A stretch of DNA of 64,000 bases from Hydractinia symbiolongicarpus (taxonomy: Eukaryota > Cnidaria > Hydrozoa > Anthoathecata > Hydractiniidae). The notes below the pieces were generated by a model that saw nothing but the letters and a program-made list of their open reading frames with translations, did no database searches and was not told the origin of the DNA. Shown piece after piece: positions 12,501 to 24,800 of this stretch (the first letter of the stretch is position 1; each line of letters begins with the position of its first letter). The stretch is taken from the NCBI RefSeq assembly GCF_029227915.1, contig NC_079888.1, positions 18,020,001-18,084,000 on the forward strand. The letters are read 5' to 3'. Both the position numbers and the translations under genes were made by a program.

Positions 12501-13007
12501 GTATCATTCTGTGTCCATAGCACTTCCGACGGTATATAGGCTCCACCCCTGTGTAGTATTTCATGTCCATTGCACTCCCGACGGTATATAGGCTCCACAC
12601 CTGTGTAGTATTTCATGTCCATAGCACTTCCGTTGTTATATAGGGTCCACCCCTGTGTAGTATTTCACTTCCATAGCACTCCCGACGGTATTTATGTCCC
12701 CTTCCCTGTGAATTTAAGTCTTTAAAAAGGCTCGACCATAATAGGGTTAAGTTAGGGTTGAAAACATTTCGTCTCTGCAGAACTGATTTATTTATTTTGC
12801 ATGTTAATTGAAGTTGTTGCGTGTTTTTGTTATCACAACAAAAGTTAAAGGAACTTTATTCTTTATTGTCTTTCAATTCAGGTATCGTTCAACGAAAACG
12901 ACGTTATTATAAACGGCGAAGCGATTGATGACGGATGGATGACAGGAACTGTTGAGCGAACTGGTGAAACTGGAATGTTGCCGTCAAATTATGTCGATCC
13001 CCAATAA
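6555..13007 (+). CDS. LASP1: LIM and SH3 domain protein (LASP family)
   Basis: Core exons 6555-6927, 11822-12042 and 12882-13007 (TAA) join in phase to 239 residues; human LASP1 has 261. LASP proteins are actin-binding scaffolds at focal adhesions and the cell cortex. Exon 1 encodes a LIM domain at residues 5-56, with zinc ligands C5, C8, H26, C29, C32, C35, C53 and H56. Two nebulin-type repeats follow (about 61-124), each with a KFTAVAD-x-PE-x-LR-x-KK pattern. The middle exon carries a proline-rich linker with three PPAQSY/PPAQTY-like units, a glycine run, and the start of the SH3 domain ([14 protein letters not shown]). The last exon completes the SH3 ([23 protein letters not shown]). The domain order LIM-nebulin-SH3 is diagnostic. 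The whole LIM plus nebulin part sits in one exon. A possible 27-base microexon is listed separately. Confidence 0.93.
7764..9040. mobile_element. Non-autonomous DNA transposon with ATAACCCGC repeats
   Basis: Left end CCATATTTTCCGGTATATAA (7764) and right end, read on the other strand, CCGTATTTTCTGGTATATAA (from 9040) are terminal inverted repeats with two mismatches in 20. TA dinucleotides flank both ends (7762-7763, 9041-9042), which fits Tc1/mariner-pogo type insertion. Subterminal ATAACCCGCAC motifs occur on both sides, including a 17-bp tandem array at about 8930-8992. No transposase frame is visible, and a SINE is nested inside. It lies in LASP intron 1. Confidence 0.75.
8129..8478 (+). 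repeat. tRNA-derived SINE nested in the DNA transposon
   Basis: The head looks like a tRNA: an A-box-like TAGATTAGTGG at about 8137-8147 and a B box GGTTCGATTCC at 8180-8190. CGCCGT near the start can pair with ACGGCG after the B box, like an acceptor stem. About 270 bases of tRNA-unrelated body follow, and the element ends in a short ATCT repeat tail. This is the layout of a SINE transcribed by RNA polymerase III. The anticodon arm pairs poorly, so it is not a functional tRNA gene. Confidence 0.75.
11066..11092 (+). CDS. Candidate 27-nt cassette microexon of LASP
   Basis: A pyrimidine-rich tract ending in tttag precedes these 27 bases, and a consensus donor (gtatgt) follows. The length is a multiple of three. 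The entry phase (1) matches the end of LASP exon 1, and the exit phase matches the exon at 11822. It would insert DSSSAAPPQ between the nebulin repeats and the proline-rich linker. The composition suits a linker. LASP also reads through without it, so inclusion may be alternative. Confidence 0.4.
12512..12705 (+). repeat. 52-bp minisatellite, about 3.7 copies
   Basis: Units starting tgtccatagcacttccgacg recur at 12512, 12564, 12616 and 12668, an exact 52-base period with a few substitutions. It lies in the last LASP intron. Confidence 0.85.
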
Positions 13008-13094
13008 TCGCTATGGACTTATTTTTTATTTTTTTGCAGTAAAAAGTTATCCTTTCCAAAACAACTGTAGATGTGCATCATAAAGTATGGAAGA

Positions 13095-13100
13095 AATAAA
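13095..13100 (+). terminator. Polyadenylation signal of LASP
   Basis: AATAAA lies 87 bases after the stop codon, followed by an A-rich stretch. Confidence 0.5.
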
Positions 13101-16100
13101 AAAAACGGGAAGTCATATTTAGTAAATTTTTGTATCATATATCTTGTAAAAAACGGAATTTAATTTGTGTCTGTTGTCTGTTTTGTGATGGTTCGTTGTT
13201 GATTCGTTTCGTTCAGTTTTAAAAAATTTCCTGACCATCTCCGACTGTGCTATTTCTACTTGGCTCGTTAATCTTTCTCTGTATTGAAATTTGTAAAACG
13301 AAATGTTTTTTAACGAATTCAGTGTTGTGTGTGCTGTTTATTTTCATCGCACTTTCGAACGAATTGTCTCGAGATCTGACCAATAAATTTTCAGATCAAA
13401 ACCCACCGACCAATCGCATTTCAAAACAAACTTGCACTTGACCAATGAGCTTTTGTGACCTAATTTATATCCACGTACTTTATTTGTTGATTTTTTTGCT
13501 CACACTTAGTTCCCAATCATAAAATACATAAAGTTCAGAACCTGGGTTTATAACACTGTTGTTTAACTCCATGTAATTTTTTCACGGTTTTTGTTCTTTT
13601 TATTATTGGGTAGACAAAAAATTAATTCTTATATTCTATTGTTAAGAATTTTTCTTTTTTTTTTACGCCCCGGTTTCCAATGGCCACATCTTCGTATGCA
13701 TTTTCCGCTTTCAGAAAAAGAGGTAATGTGGAAGAAAAAGACAGAGAGAACCATTTCTGTTTCGTTAGTTGAAAAAGTAAATCGCAAGATAATTTGCGTG
13801 GAAGAAAAAGACAGAAAGAACCAATTCTGTTTCATTAGTTGAAAAAGTAAATCGCAAGATAATTTACGTGGTAGAAAAAGAGAAGAACCAGTTCTGATTC
13901 AATTGTTGAAAACCTTAGCCTCGAGATAATTGTTGTGTATGAGGTTATCGAGACATTAAGTTCAGTTGAAAATATATAGAGTAGCGTTCGCACGTGTTTT
14001 TACTGCTTCTAAATACAACAATAATTTGCGTTTAGAAGCTGAGGACAAGACGCAGTGTATATTTAACAACCTTGTACCCAGAGCAATTTCTCGTATTTGT
14101 GCATAACCTGGAAAAAGCAGAAAGGTGCAATAACGGGGGTGGATATTATAAAATTAGGTTTTTTCAGAATATCATAGGCGTAAAAGAAACGTGGGGAAAG
14201 GGTTAAGGTTTCGCAAGAAATATATAGAAAACAAAATGCACAGGGTGCGTGCTAAAACCAAGCAAGGTTTTTTAGGCGCTATATTTTCCCATACGTAAAC
14301 GTTCTCAATGCAAAAAAAAAAGGTTTTTGGTATTGAGACGGAACCTAAGAAGTACTGGGAAAAGGTTGCTTTGTTCATAAAGGTACAAAAATGTAAGATC
14401 GAAATGTCACAAATATCATTACCTCTTGTAAATGTACCGGAATGATCCGTTTAAACGTCTTTTTAGAAATATATGTTAAATCTCACTCATAAAGATCTTC
14501 TTAAAAATCTACACGAAATATTGGAAGAAGACGTATGGCTGGATAGCGTGCCAGTTTTGTAATACTTAAAGATGGCGATAACACCTGTATGCTTTCAGGT
14601 TAGGCACCATAAAAAGAAAAATGTCGGGCAAGTTTCTATGGATTTTTCCTCGAGATAATAACGTGTTCATAATTACTGCGCGCAACATTACTTTAGACCC
14701 TCAGTAGAGTAATTTATTATGGTTATTTTGAATGACTCTGTTCACTAAAACCACTAGTACGCGAACAATCGTACTACATATGTGCTTCTAATGCTAGGCA
14801 GGTTATAATTGTAAAAAGGCGCAAAAAACGCCCAGTGACTAAATAAGCGCCTGGCGATGCGGTCTGGGCGCTTGATTATGAAACGTTTTAAGTGAATGCT
14901 TATTTGGTCAAATGTCCAGCAAGTCAAACTTAGCGCTTAATTGAAAAGAATGGAAGTATGATAACACGTCTTTTGTTTTAAAAACAAAAGAAATTCGATA
15001 CAGCATTTGTTCCGAAGAGACACAATTAAGTGACAGTGACAAGTAAACTACGAGAATCGACTAGGTTTATGTCAAAGAGCTCTGGGAACGAGAATGTATC
15101 TTGTTAACATTCTTCCAATTCTTAATGTTTCTTGTTAAGCAATGTTTCTTTACAATAATAACAACATATTCAAAATGGTAGCGGAGTCGCACGAAATAGT
15201 GATGCCTTGGTTTCTGTGTAACATGTGAAAATTAATGACCGGAATATAAAGCGCGGGAGAACCTGTAGGTTTTCCAGGTTTCCGGGTTATTAACTAGTGT
15301 CTGAACCGAAAAGACGAAGTTCAAAAATGTTATGCCAAAGTTAAGGTTCTACGGAAAGCATATCAAATCGCGCGTGATTCATGTACAATTCTATAGTTTC
15401 CTTCCTATTTTTCAAATTAAAAGTACTTTTGTCAGTTTTTTAAAATGGTTATTTACTTATTTTGACAATCGAAAACGAAAATACAGCGTCCTAGAATTTC
15501 GGGAGTATCCAGCAAAAATATGACCATCCCTTATTAATTTCAAGCTTTTGTTTTTATACGGCATTGTTTTACTTTACAAAGCTAAACTCACTTCCTAACA
15601 AAAAATACGCCTGCAAAACTAATAAACCAAGGGAACAATGATGTCCCCTTAGGTTTGATGTCCCGATGATGTCCCCTTTTCTAGACACAAACTTTGAAAT
15701 GTTTGCTATGTCACAGGGACAAAACAATTAGAACTATTTGACTGTAAAAAATCTTAAACGTAAAAATCAAAATCAACTTTACAAAAGAAAAGGATTTGCC
15801 CCCAAAAGAGGGACCTTGTGTTACTCTCAGTGGCTTCAGTATACCTGTTTTTTTCTGCTGATACACACTAAAGAGACTTAATGTTTTAATCATTGTTTAT
15901 TTAAGTTTAGCTAAAATTGGAAGAAACTGAATATCTCAACTTTCCCTTTTTCCGCAAAAATTCGCAAACTTTATTCTTATGTAGTATCTAGGGGGGAGAG
16001 TTTTATTGTTTCCGACTCAGTAAAATTTCCGAAATGGTGGAGAGTTGGAACTGAAATAGAATACTTTTAAATCAAGATGGAGGATACCGGGTGAGAAAAA

Positions 16101-16408
16101 AAACATACGAAGATAAAAACATAGATTTTATATATTCTAGCTATATTAGTTTCCTTTGTAGCTTATTACTTTACAAAATTTATGATAAGGCATATATTGC
16201 GTAACATTGTGAAGAATACGAAAAAAATAAGTCTGTTTTATGATAACCTTGGAGAACAAAGAAAAAGAGAATTTTTATCAGATCAAATCAAAATTGGTGA
16301 TGAGATATGAAAGCCCAAAATAAGACTTAAAGAAAAATATACCATATGTTGTAACAGTAATCAGATAGGTTTAAACAAAAAACTTTAATTTACATTTATA
16401 AAACTAGC
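13101..16408. other. Intergenic region between LASP and PCTAIRE kinase
   Basis: No gene is recognised. Apart from the 70-bp tandem repeat listed separately it looks like unique AT-rich DNA. The open frames here are short and lack family signatures. Confidence 0.4.
13722..13935 (+). repeat. 70-bp tandem repeat, about 3 copies
   Basis: gtggaagaaaaagacag-type units begin at 13728, 13798 and 13868 (period 70). The third copy is diverged (gtggtagaaaaagagaag). Confidence 0.8.
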
Positions 16409-18773
16409 ATGAAACGTTTAAAAAGAGCTTTGTCGTTAACAAAGTCTGCACCAAGGATAGAAGAGAGTATATCAGAGATAGATGAATATTTAAGAGACAC
16501 TTCTTTAGAACCTCATCTTGAAAATGGTGAAATAGAGTCCACATATAATGGAAATAATAATAGTAAAAAAGGTAGGATATTTAACTTTTATTCTTCTGGA
16601 AAAAAAGTCATGTGGCTAGAGGTTTTTTTTAACAAATAGGATTATTGCATGTTTGGGGGCAAACAAACACTGTGGTCAAATTTATCTAAAGCATTATTCT
16701 TTGCAAGTCATATAATAAATTCAGGTGAGTGTATTGTTTTCCCCAGATGTGATGCTATCATTGGCACGAGAATAGCTACTAGCTAGAGATGTTATTGCAA
16801 TAGCAAACAAAGCCAGATGTCCTCTAAAACATGTATGGTGAATGTTTTGTGGACATCACAAATATCTGGTATAAGAATCATTTCAGCACTAGTAAAAGGT
16901 CAGTTGGTCAGGAAATAAAAAACTCTAAAATTCAAAGAAAGTATTCAGTCATTAGCTAGCTACATGATGGCATTGAAAACTAGTATTTGACAATTATGTT
17001 ATACATCGCAGCAGAAACGAAAGCATAATGATGAAAGTTACAAGAGATAGCAATTTTTGTCATTTGGGATTCTATTGTGCAGACATCACAAATATTTGGC
17101 GTTAGAGTCAACTGAACGAACCTATTTTTAGATTGCATATTTTGAGATATATGGAAAGTCAGAAAAACTAGAGCAACAAAGTATTATATGGTCATTGTCT
17201 CCCCACAGCTTTTATCCACCATTATTACCCTGATCACCTTTAAAATTCTGACCATGAGTGCCAAGAGAGATATAGTTTACAAAGCTGTAAGAAAGGTTCA
17301 CAAGTTATCATTAAATATTGGTGTTTAATGCTGCACATTATGGGACAAGTATTGCTCCTATCTTAAAATATTATACTAGGACTCTAGGGAGATCTTTGTT
17401 CAATTAAGTATTTCAAACAAAGATAATCAAATTTGAATTAAAATATTGTATTAAAACATTCAACTTTCCCTCCTCAAAACAAATTCACTATGTTTTTGTC
17501 AAGGTGCTAAAACTTTGAAGCATGATGAAACTTATTGTTTACCCTTAAATTTGAATCACTTTTAGCTACTATACTACTTCTTACTGGACGAAGACTAGTA
17601 TACATGTAATTTGTGATAAACCACATTTTGTTCTTTATTAAGAATTATTATTCTTAGTACTAGACTTTCTACATAGAATTTATAAAAGCATGTGTAACAA
17701 AAATGAAGATCTTGATTGTAATATTTTCTCTTTCTATTTTAATACTTTCTGACGAGATTTTAACTCTTTTGAGTGATAGCATGAAAAAGATGCTTTGTTG
17801 GAAAAATTGATGGTTTTTATTCACGAGCAGTTTTAGATTGAAAGTAATAAGTGTGAATAAAATAAAAGAAATAATAAAAATAATAAAATTTAAAGAAAGG
17901 CAATGTCTTAACGCAGATTGAAAATTTTAGGGTGTTGAGATTGTCCATGCCAGTACACTAACCTCTTCTTTTCACCTAGAGATACAAGAGAGCATTCGTC
18001 GATAGACCAGTTATTACTGCAATTTAATATGATAAAGGAAAAAGCTCTGCTAATTCAAATGCACTTATTACGATAGTTGAGTTTAGAAAAATGTTTTTTA
18101 ATTAAGCCAATACTTGCAAAATGTTATTTTTATTAATCTTTGTGGAAGTTTCTTAGAAATTAAAATAGTCATTGTAGAAATGCATGTAATAGATTTTTAG
18201 CTTTTTTTAATTTGAAGAGTTTTGTGATTTTTGTTTTCTTTTAATAAATAAGCTGTGAATATTTTCAAAGTATAAACTTGTACATGTGTGTAATAGAACA
18301 AAGTAAAGCAGACTAATCACCTATATAGTTTGAATTAAATGGGTTGGGAATAACAATTATGTAAACCCATATGCTGTATACTGATGTTCACAGGCTTCCT
18401 TATTTTTGTTCACATTTATTTATAATTTATTGATTAGTTGATTGGAAGTGACACCTTCCTGTGTTAAGGTTACCATGGGAATTGCATTATTTAATAAAGA
18501 ACAGTGGGAAGCAGTAAACAAGAGAATAGTAAATAAATTCCCAAAAGTTGTTACATAATTGTTTTTAAAATTAGATCTCTTGGTGTGACACTGATATGAA
18601 TTAGCAGCTGACCCAGAAAATTAAAAAATTTTATTGTGGTAATATAAGTAGATTATTACCACTGTGGATGAATATAAACATAATTCTCACTGTGAGTCAA
18701 CATAAACAGTCAAAAAGATTTCGATTTATATTTTAATATTTAAATAATCAATAACAACAACAACAACAACAAC

Positions 18774-18804
<31 letters not shown>

Positions 18805-21800
18805 TTAATAGTAATAATTGCGTTGTTCATATTGAATTTCTCCATAACTCAATTTTTAACCAGAAATTAAAAATCAAGTCTTCTAGATATTTCTAACAAG
18901 CTGACAGCCAATTTTGTAAATGTTAAATGATGAGTTTTTGGTTTATAAGTTTTAAAACCTTACACACCCTAAAAGTGGTTTTTATAGAGTAAATATTGTC
19001 TGAAATGTTTATTTTTTGTTAAAAACATTAAACAATAAAGATTACAAATCTCCCTCCGGGAAAAGCTAGCTAATATCAGTTGAAGAAAGCCCAACCGAAA
19101 TCAGAGGCCAGCTAAGTAAATTGATCTTCTTGTTTTGTACATTTATATATTTTTACTCGGGTTTTTTTCTTTTTTTTTTAATAATGTAAAATGGATATTA
19201 TATATACTGTCTTGAGTTTACATTTTCTTTAAAATAAATATTTTTCTTGGCTTAATATAAAACATGTTTTTTGGCTATAAAGTAATTGTGATTTGTTGTG
19301 TCGTACAACAAATCACAATTACTTTATACATGTTTCCAGTTTTTGACCTAACATGTGATGTCCCGAAAAAATATTGTTATAATGATGTAAATTAAGGCTT
19401 CTTTTGAAGAGTTGTTTTCATTTATTTATGAAGTGTTGTGCTTTGCTGTCGTTGTTAAGTGAACCAATGGGGAGTCTACATCACATGTGGATATACATCT
19501 CGTTTCATCAAAATTGTAAACTTTAGTTGTTTTTTGGAAAAAATATTTTTTGTTTTCATGGGGATTTTAATTATAAACATCCATGCAAAAAAAGGTCCAG
19601 TTTTGTTTTATTTTATCAAATTTGTAGTTTCTACATAAGCACCTTGTATGTGTGTTTTTAACATTCAACTTTTAATCTCAAGTAAACATTGGTCATGTTG
19701 CTATTACATCTAGGATTAAAATCAACAATGAGCCAGTTAGCATTCTCATAATTCCTTCATTAAAGATTTTGTTTAAAAAATACATTCTAAGGATTATTAC
19801 ACATACTTAAGCACACTCTATAGGAAGGTATATAAATGACAATTCTAAGTTGTTGTTTTTTATGCTATCTCCGTTTAATGAAATGTTAGCACGGATTGGA
19901 TTGTACCCTCATTATCAAATCAAAAGGAAAAATTGATTAAAAAAAACATGTCGTACTGATGTCCCAATTTTGATTTTTATTAACAATCATTTTACCCTGC
20001 ATACTACTTTTACCAAATAAAAAAAACTAGAACGGGAGCTATATATAATGTATTTTGATGTTACTTTACATCAAGATACTGTTTCATGAAGCTGGCTGAA
20101 CATTATTTCATGTGTATATATTTGCAATATTTGTAATATAGCTAAGAAGCTTAGTTAACTGTGCTTTATAACTAAAGAGCCTGTATTTTCAAAACAGCTT
20201 TACTATTTCTACGGTATTTTTCACAGTTTATTTTATACAAGCTTATATATATGTTGAATGCAAGTTAAATTCAGGGGTTGAGTTTTGGCTTGATCTAACA
20301 CTAAAATTGTCTGTGATTTGGGGAAAATGGGTGCATAGATTACTGTCATGTAATAAAAATTTGGTCTTCAAAATAATTATAGCAATGTTTAAGCTTACAA
20401 TTTTGTTTCTATATAGACCTAGAAAAGAGCAAGTCCAATAAGGGTTTAAGTAAAAAATAAATCATTTTAGTTATATATCCTGTGTTGCCTTAAACTAAAT
20501 TCCTGACAAACTTTAGCGAGTATTTTCATTCTATCAGTTTAAATCTCTGATGTTTCTGTGACATACCTATTAATTTTATCAGACAAAACTAAAAATTAAG
20601 TTGTTAGTGATTTCTACAACATCATTTCCAATAAATCTCTGGAGCTTTTATGAGATTTGTTAACTGCATGAATCATTTACTTTTTTAATGATTTGACATT
20701 GAAGCTTTGGAATGAATACTGTTGTTTAGTGCTTTTCGTATGTTGTTTTATTTGCATACCTCTAAGTTTAATAAAGAATCTTATCTCAATTTATTTCGGG
20801 TGCTTGTTTATTCTTGTTGTTAGATAAAGATGATAATATATTTCACTTAGAACTTCGCAAAGGTTTTGAATACTGTTATATAAATAAAAAATATTGTTGT
20901 TTTATTTTTGCAACAACTGAGCACAATTTTATACTTCATGAGTAAACAAGATTAGTTTAAAATGTACGTACTATATTTTGTCATTTTTTTTTGATTTCCC
21001 AAAGTTCTTGAACACATTTAAGACAAAAATGGAAAACTTTAAATATCTATAAATTTTTAATTTTATATAATCTGTTACTATTGTTATTTGATATGATTAT
21101 GTATTTCATCCCCATTCTGCTTAAATTCAAAATGAGTAGGAAAGCCACATTTTTTTTAATTAAAAAATGTGGCTTTAAACTAAATTTTTTCTACTTGGCT
21201 ACAAACAAAGTCAGATTTAATGTGTGAGTGCGTTTTCTGAAATTTTAATTTTCTGTCAGAGTGAAGTTTTTAGTAATATTCTTTTTTATGGCTAAGACGT
21301 AAGATTGCCCAACTTTTTGATCTGAATATTTGGAACAACTTTCTAAATGGAAACGAGTCACAAAGTTTACTTATGAACCAAACACTCGATTGAATTAGTA
21401 TTCTTCATTAAAAAAGATTTTCCACGAACAGGGTTTATTTTTATCTGTTTAGTATTAGTTCTATGTAACATATTAATGTCATCAGATTGATATTAACACA
21501 GTATATAGTTACAGAATAAATAATACATAAACAGAATTTGTGAAATAAAAATGTTTATTGATAATAGTGAAATAAATTATGCAATGAATGTAAATTATTC
21601 ATGGTTTGTAATTTGTTTCACATCTATTTCTGTACATTTGTACTTGATTTTCATTGAAAGAGGCATCTTTCTTCTTAAGTAAATAAGTTTTTCGATTTTT
21701 TGTTCACATTTTTTATTGTGAAATAAGTCAAAGACTAAAAGCTACAGTGTTTGGTGCATGATGTTAAATCGTAGAAAAAGTTGTTACGGTATGGTAGGTT

Positions 21801-24800
21801 CAACAGGTCATACAAATTTTATAAGCATGTCACAAAGTGATTGGACAGTCCATAGTGACTTTCTCGAACATATAACCACAATTTATAGTTATGGTATTGT
21901 AAAATATCCATACATGGAATGCACAGTGCAAAAATAAGTCTTAATTATTTATTTTTATTCATTGATTTTATGTATAAAAAATCCATCCTCAGATAAAATT
22001 TAAAAATTGCAGAAACCTGCCTGATTTTGTTTGTGGTGTGCATTTTTATGCAGAAACTGGAAATAAAATTAAATGCAATGCAATTGTAATTTGTTCTATA
22101 TTTAGCAACAGGCCAAAATAAATCGCTGTTTTCGCTATTTTGTTTTGAAATAGGAAACATGTACACTACGCCAGCAAGCCAACATTGTACATAACTGAAA
22201 TAAATATTTTGATATAAATTACAGGATCGTCATTGTACATTGTTTTAGCACATAAGAAAGCAAGTCAAGTATTGAACATGTGTGCTATGTTGGTAAGGCC
22301 TTATAAATCAGTATTTTGGATGTGCTGTTAAAAGCACGCCTTAATCAATTTGCATGTGTCTGGAGGAAAGAGCACGTGTTATTTGAAAACTCAAAAAATT
22401 CATAAAATTAAATTATGGAAAGTCAAATGCTAAAAAAGTAATGGGCCTAGTAGTCTAGGTTTTCTAATTATTTCATGATTTTTGTACCAAAAAAAAAATT
22501 CATGGTTTCCTAAATAAACATAATGTATGATAAAAACACACATATTTTTCGATGGCACTTCAGGTGTTCACATATCCATTTTAAAGTTAATTTTATCACA
22601 ATATCACTATAATAGATTACAATTAGAAAATGCTTAGCTCAATTAAACAAATACAAAGGTGTAAAAAGTTCCATGAGCTTTAAACATTATAGGACTAGCT
22701 TTGTGGTCCCTCCTAGAAACAATCGATAGGTAGATTGTGACACTGTGTCAATATATTCATTTTAACATGCAAAAACATAAAAAAAAAATAAAAAAAATTT
22801 AGAAAACAAAAAGCCTTCCTTTCTTTCTTCAAAATGGTGACTGCTATATTAAATTATTCACAGCTATCACCAGAACACCAGAATTTCACATTGTATTGTT
22901 GTGTGTATTGTTGAATTAACGCCTTTTATTTTGTTTGTTTGTTTATTAGGTATTATTTCTGTTTTACAATGTTGACCAAGTATTCAATAAAACACAATAA
23001 AATGAAAAAATATGAGATAAAGAAAAAAAATCAAATCTCCACATTTTTAATGATAGGCTTTTTTTGTGTTTATACACGAAAAAAAAGTGCATTTATTTGC
23101 AGAAATTTATCAGTTTTAAAAATTATGTGGCAAATTATTTTTTTTTTTTTACATATTGATTTGTTACTTTTCACAAACAGCTTTTGTAAGATTTCAATTC
23201 AACACATGTTATTGTAAGTTGTTTTGCTAGTTGTTTGTTAGATTATCCGGGTTTAATAATCTCTGTTGCTTAGCTTTCCGCAGTTTCAGCCCGCTTTATC
23301 ATACACTTCGGTGTAAACAACGTTATTAGATTGTTACTTTATTCTATAAAAATGTTTTTCTAATTGCTTACAAGAATTTTACTAAATATAAGGAGGTAAA
23401 AATTCCGATAATGTTAACAAATGATTTTCCTTTTTTTAGACTTTTTGGCTGCTCGCACGAAAAGTGTTGCCTCAACCGACTCTGGACATGGTTCGGGAAA
23501 TGAACTTGAAAATGGAAACAGTAGAATGTCACCAGTAAAACTACGAAGGATGAATAGACAATCTTTGGTATTTTTTGCTCTTTATTTACAAGTTTTGGTA
23601 CATTTGTAAGCATTGCTTATTTAAGTGCAGTCTTCCATTTTGAGACTTCTAAGTATTATTCAAGATCTTTGTTACAGATTTTTTGAATTAGGATTTCTCA
23701 GAAATGGCAATGATTCAGTTTGAATAGTAAAAGTTGGAATTGCTTAGATTTTTTTTATATTCCAATCCAAGTTCATGTTAAATTACTACTGCAGAGTTTT
23801 AATGTTTTTTGTTTGATCATCCTTTAGGAAACACGACAGAAACGGATGTCCTTGCCTGCAAATTTAAATCTACTGCCTGAAATGCTCGAACGACAACAAG
23901 GGTTTGTCCCTACTTCTCCATGGGGTGGTGGCATGTCAAGAAAAGAAAGGCGTGTTTCTTTGGTAGGTTAAGCATAATTTTATGAGGAGTCCTCAGTTCT
24001 CCTGCTAATTTGATAAAACATACTTAGTATATCCTACAGAAAACAAATATTGTGGTAACAAATATGAAACTAGCCTTAATAGTTTTTATCAAAACATTTT
24101 GGAACCTAAAAAGTTTATAGAAACTCTATGTGTTGGAATTTTAAAAATAGTAAGGCCTACTTATTGTTGGTTAAATTTGATAGGATGTGTTGTTTTTGTA
24201 TCACCGAATGCAATGATGGGTATTATGCAAGTTTATAAAATGTTGTTTCTTTCCAGTAACAACCCAAAGTAAAGGCTTAAGGAAGAGTGTGAGATTTAGT
24301 GACGTTGGATCAATAGAGTAAAATGCATAATATTACATAGCACCAAAGAATATTTGATGTATAGCATTTGAATGGGACACCTGCTTCTTCCTAATCAAAA
24401 TATTTTATTTTTCAAAAAAAAAAACAGTGATTATGCATCTCAGGAATTTTTTTTTCTTTTTTTAAATAATAGAATGTGTCAATTAAAGTTTTGTTGTTTA
24501 CAATTTTGTCTTCCACCACACACTCACTTTCTGTACTGTACATATTGACAAAATGCACCTGTTTAGTCTTTTGTGTATGTAGAGAACTACCAATTACTTA
24601 TATTTTTGCTCGTATATATTACATATGCGAATCGCAAGAACGTATTAAAAAACATGCTTTTGGTCGTTAAGAAATCAGTTTTTGTTGTTGTTGTTGTTTA
24701 CGGAAACATTTACTTTCAGATTTATGCAAACAGCTAAAAACTGATTTATTAATGTACTTTAAGTAATGCTGTTTTCCTTTTACAGTCAAAATTTGTTTTT

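Larger units (their letters stand above)
16572..23439 (+). other. Intron 1 of the PCTAIRE kinase (6.9 kb)
   Basis: Very AT-rich. It contains a CAA/TAA microsatellite (18750-18803) and a perfect 23-bp hairpin (19277-19327). No further coding exon or transposase frame is recognised. Long introns after the first coding exon often hold enhancers, but nothing in the sequence proves one. Confidence 0.5.

Noticed and set aside
12512-13935. CRISPR-like arrays
   Set aside because: The repeats are contiguous tandem units without unique spacers, in an animal genome.
24476-24670. 64-codon frame in a kinase intron
   Set aside because: No acceptor/donor pair in phase and no family resemblance.
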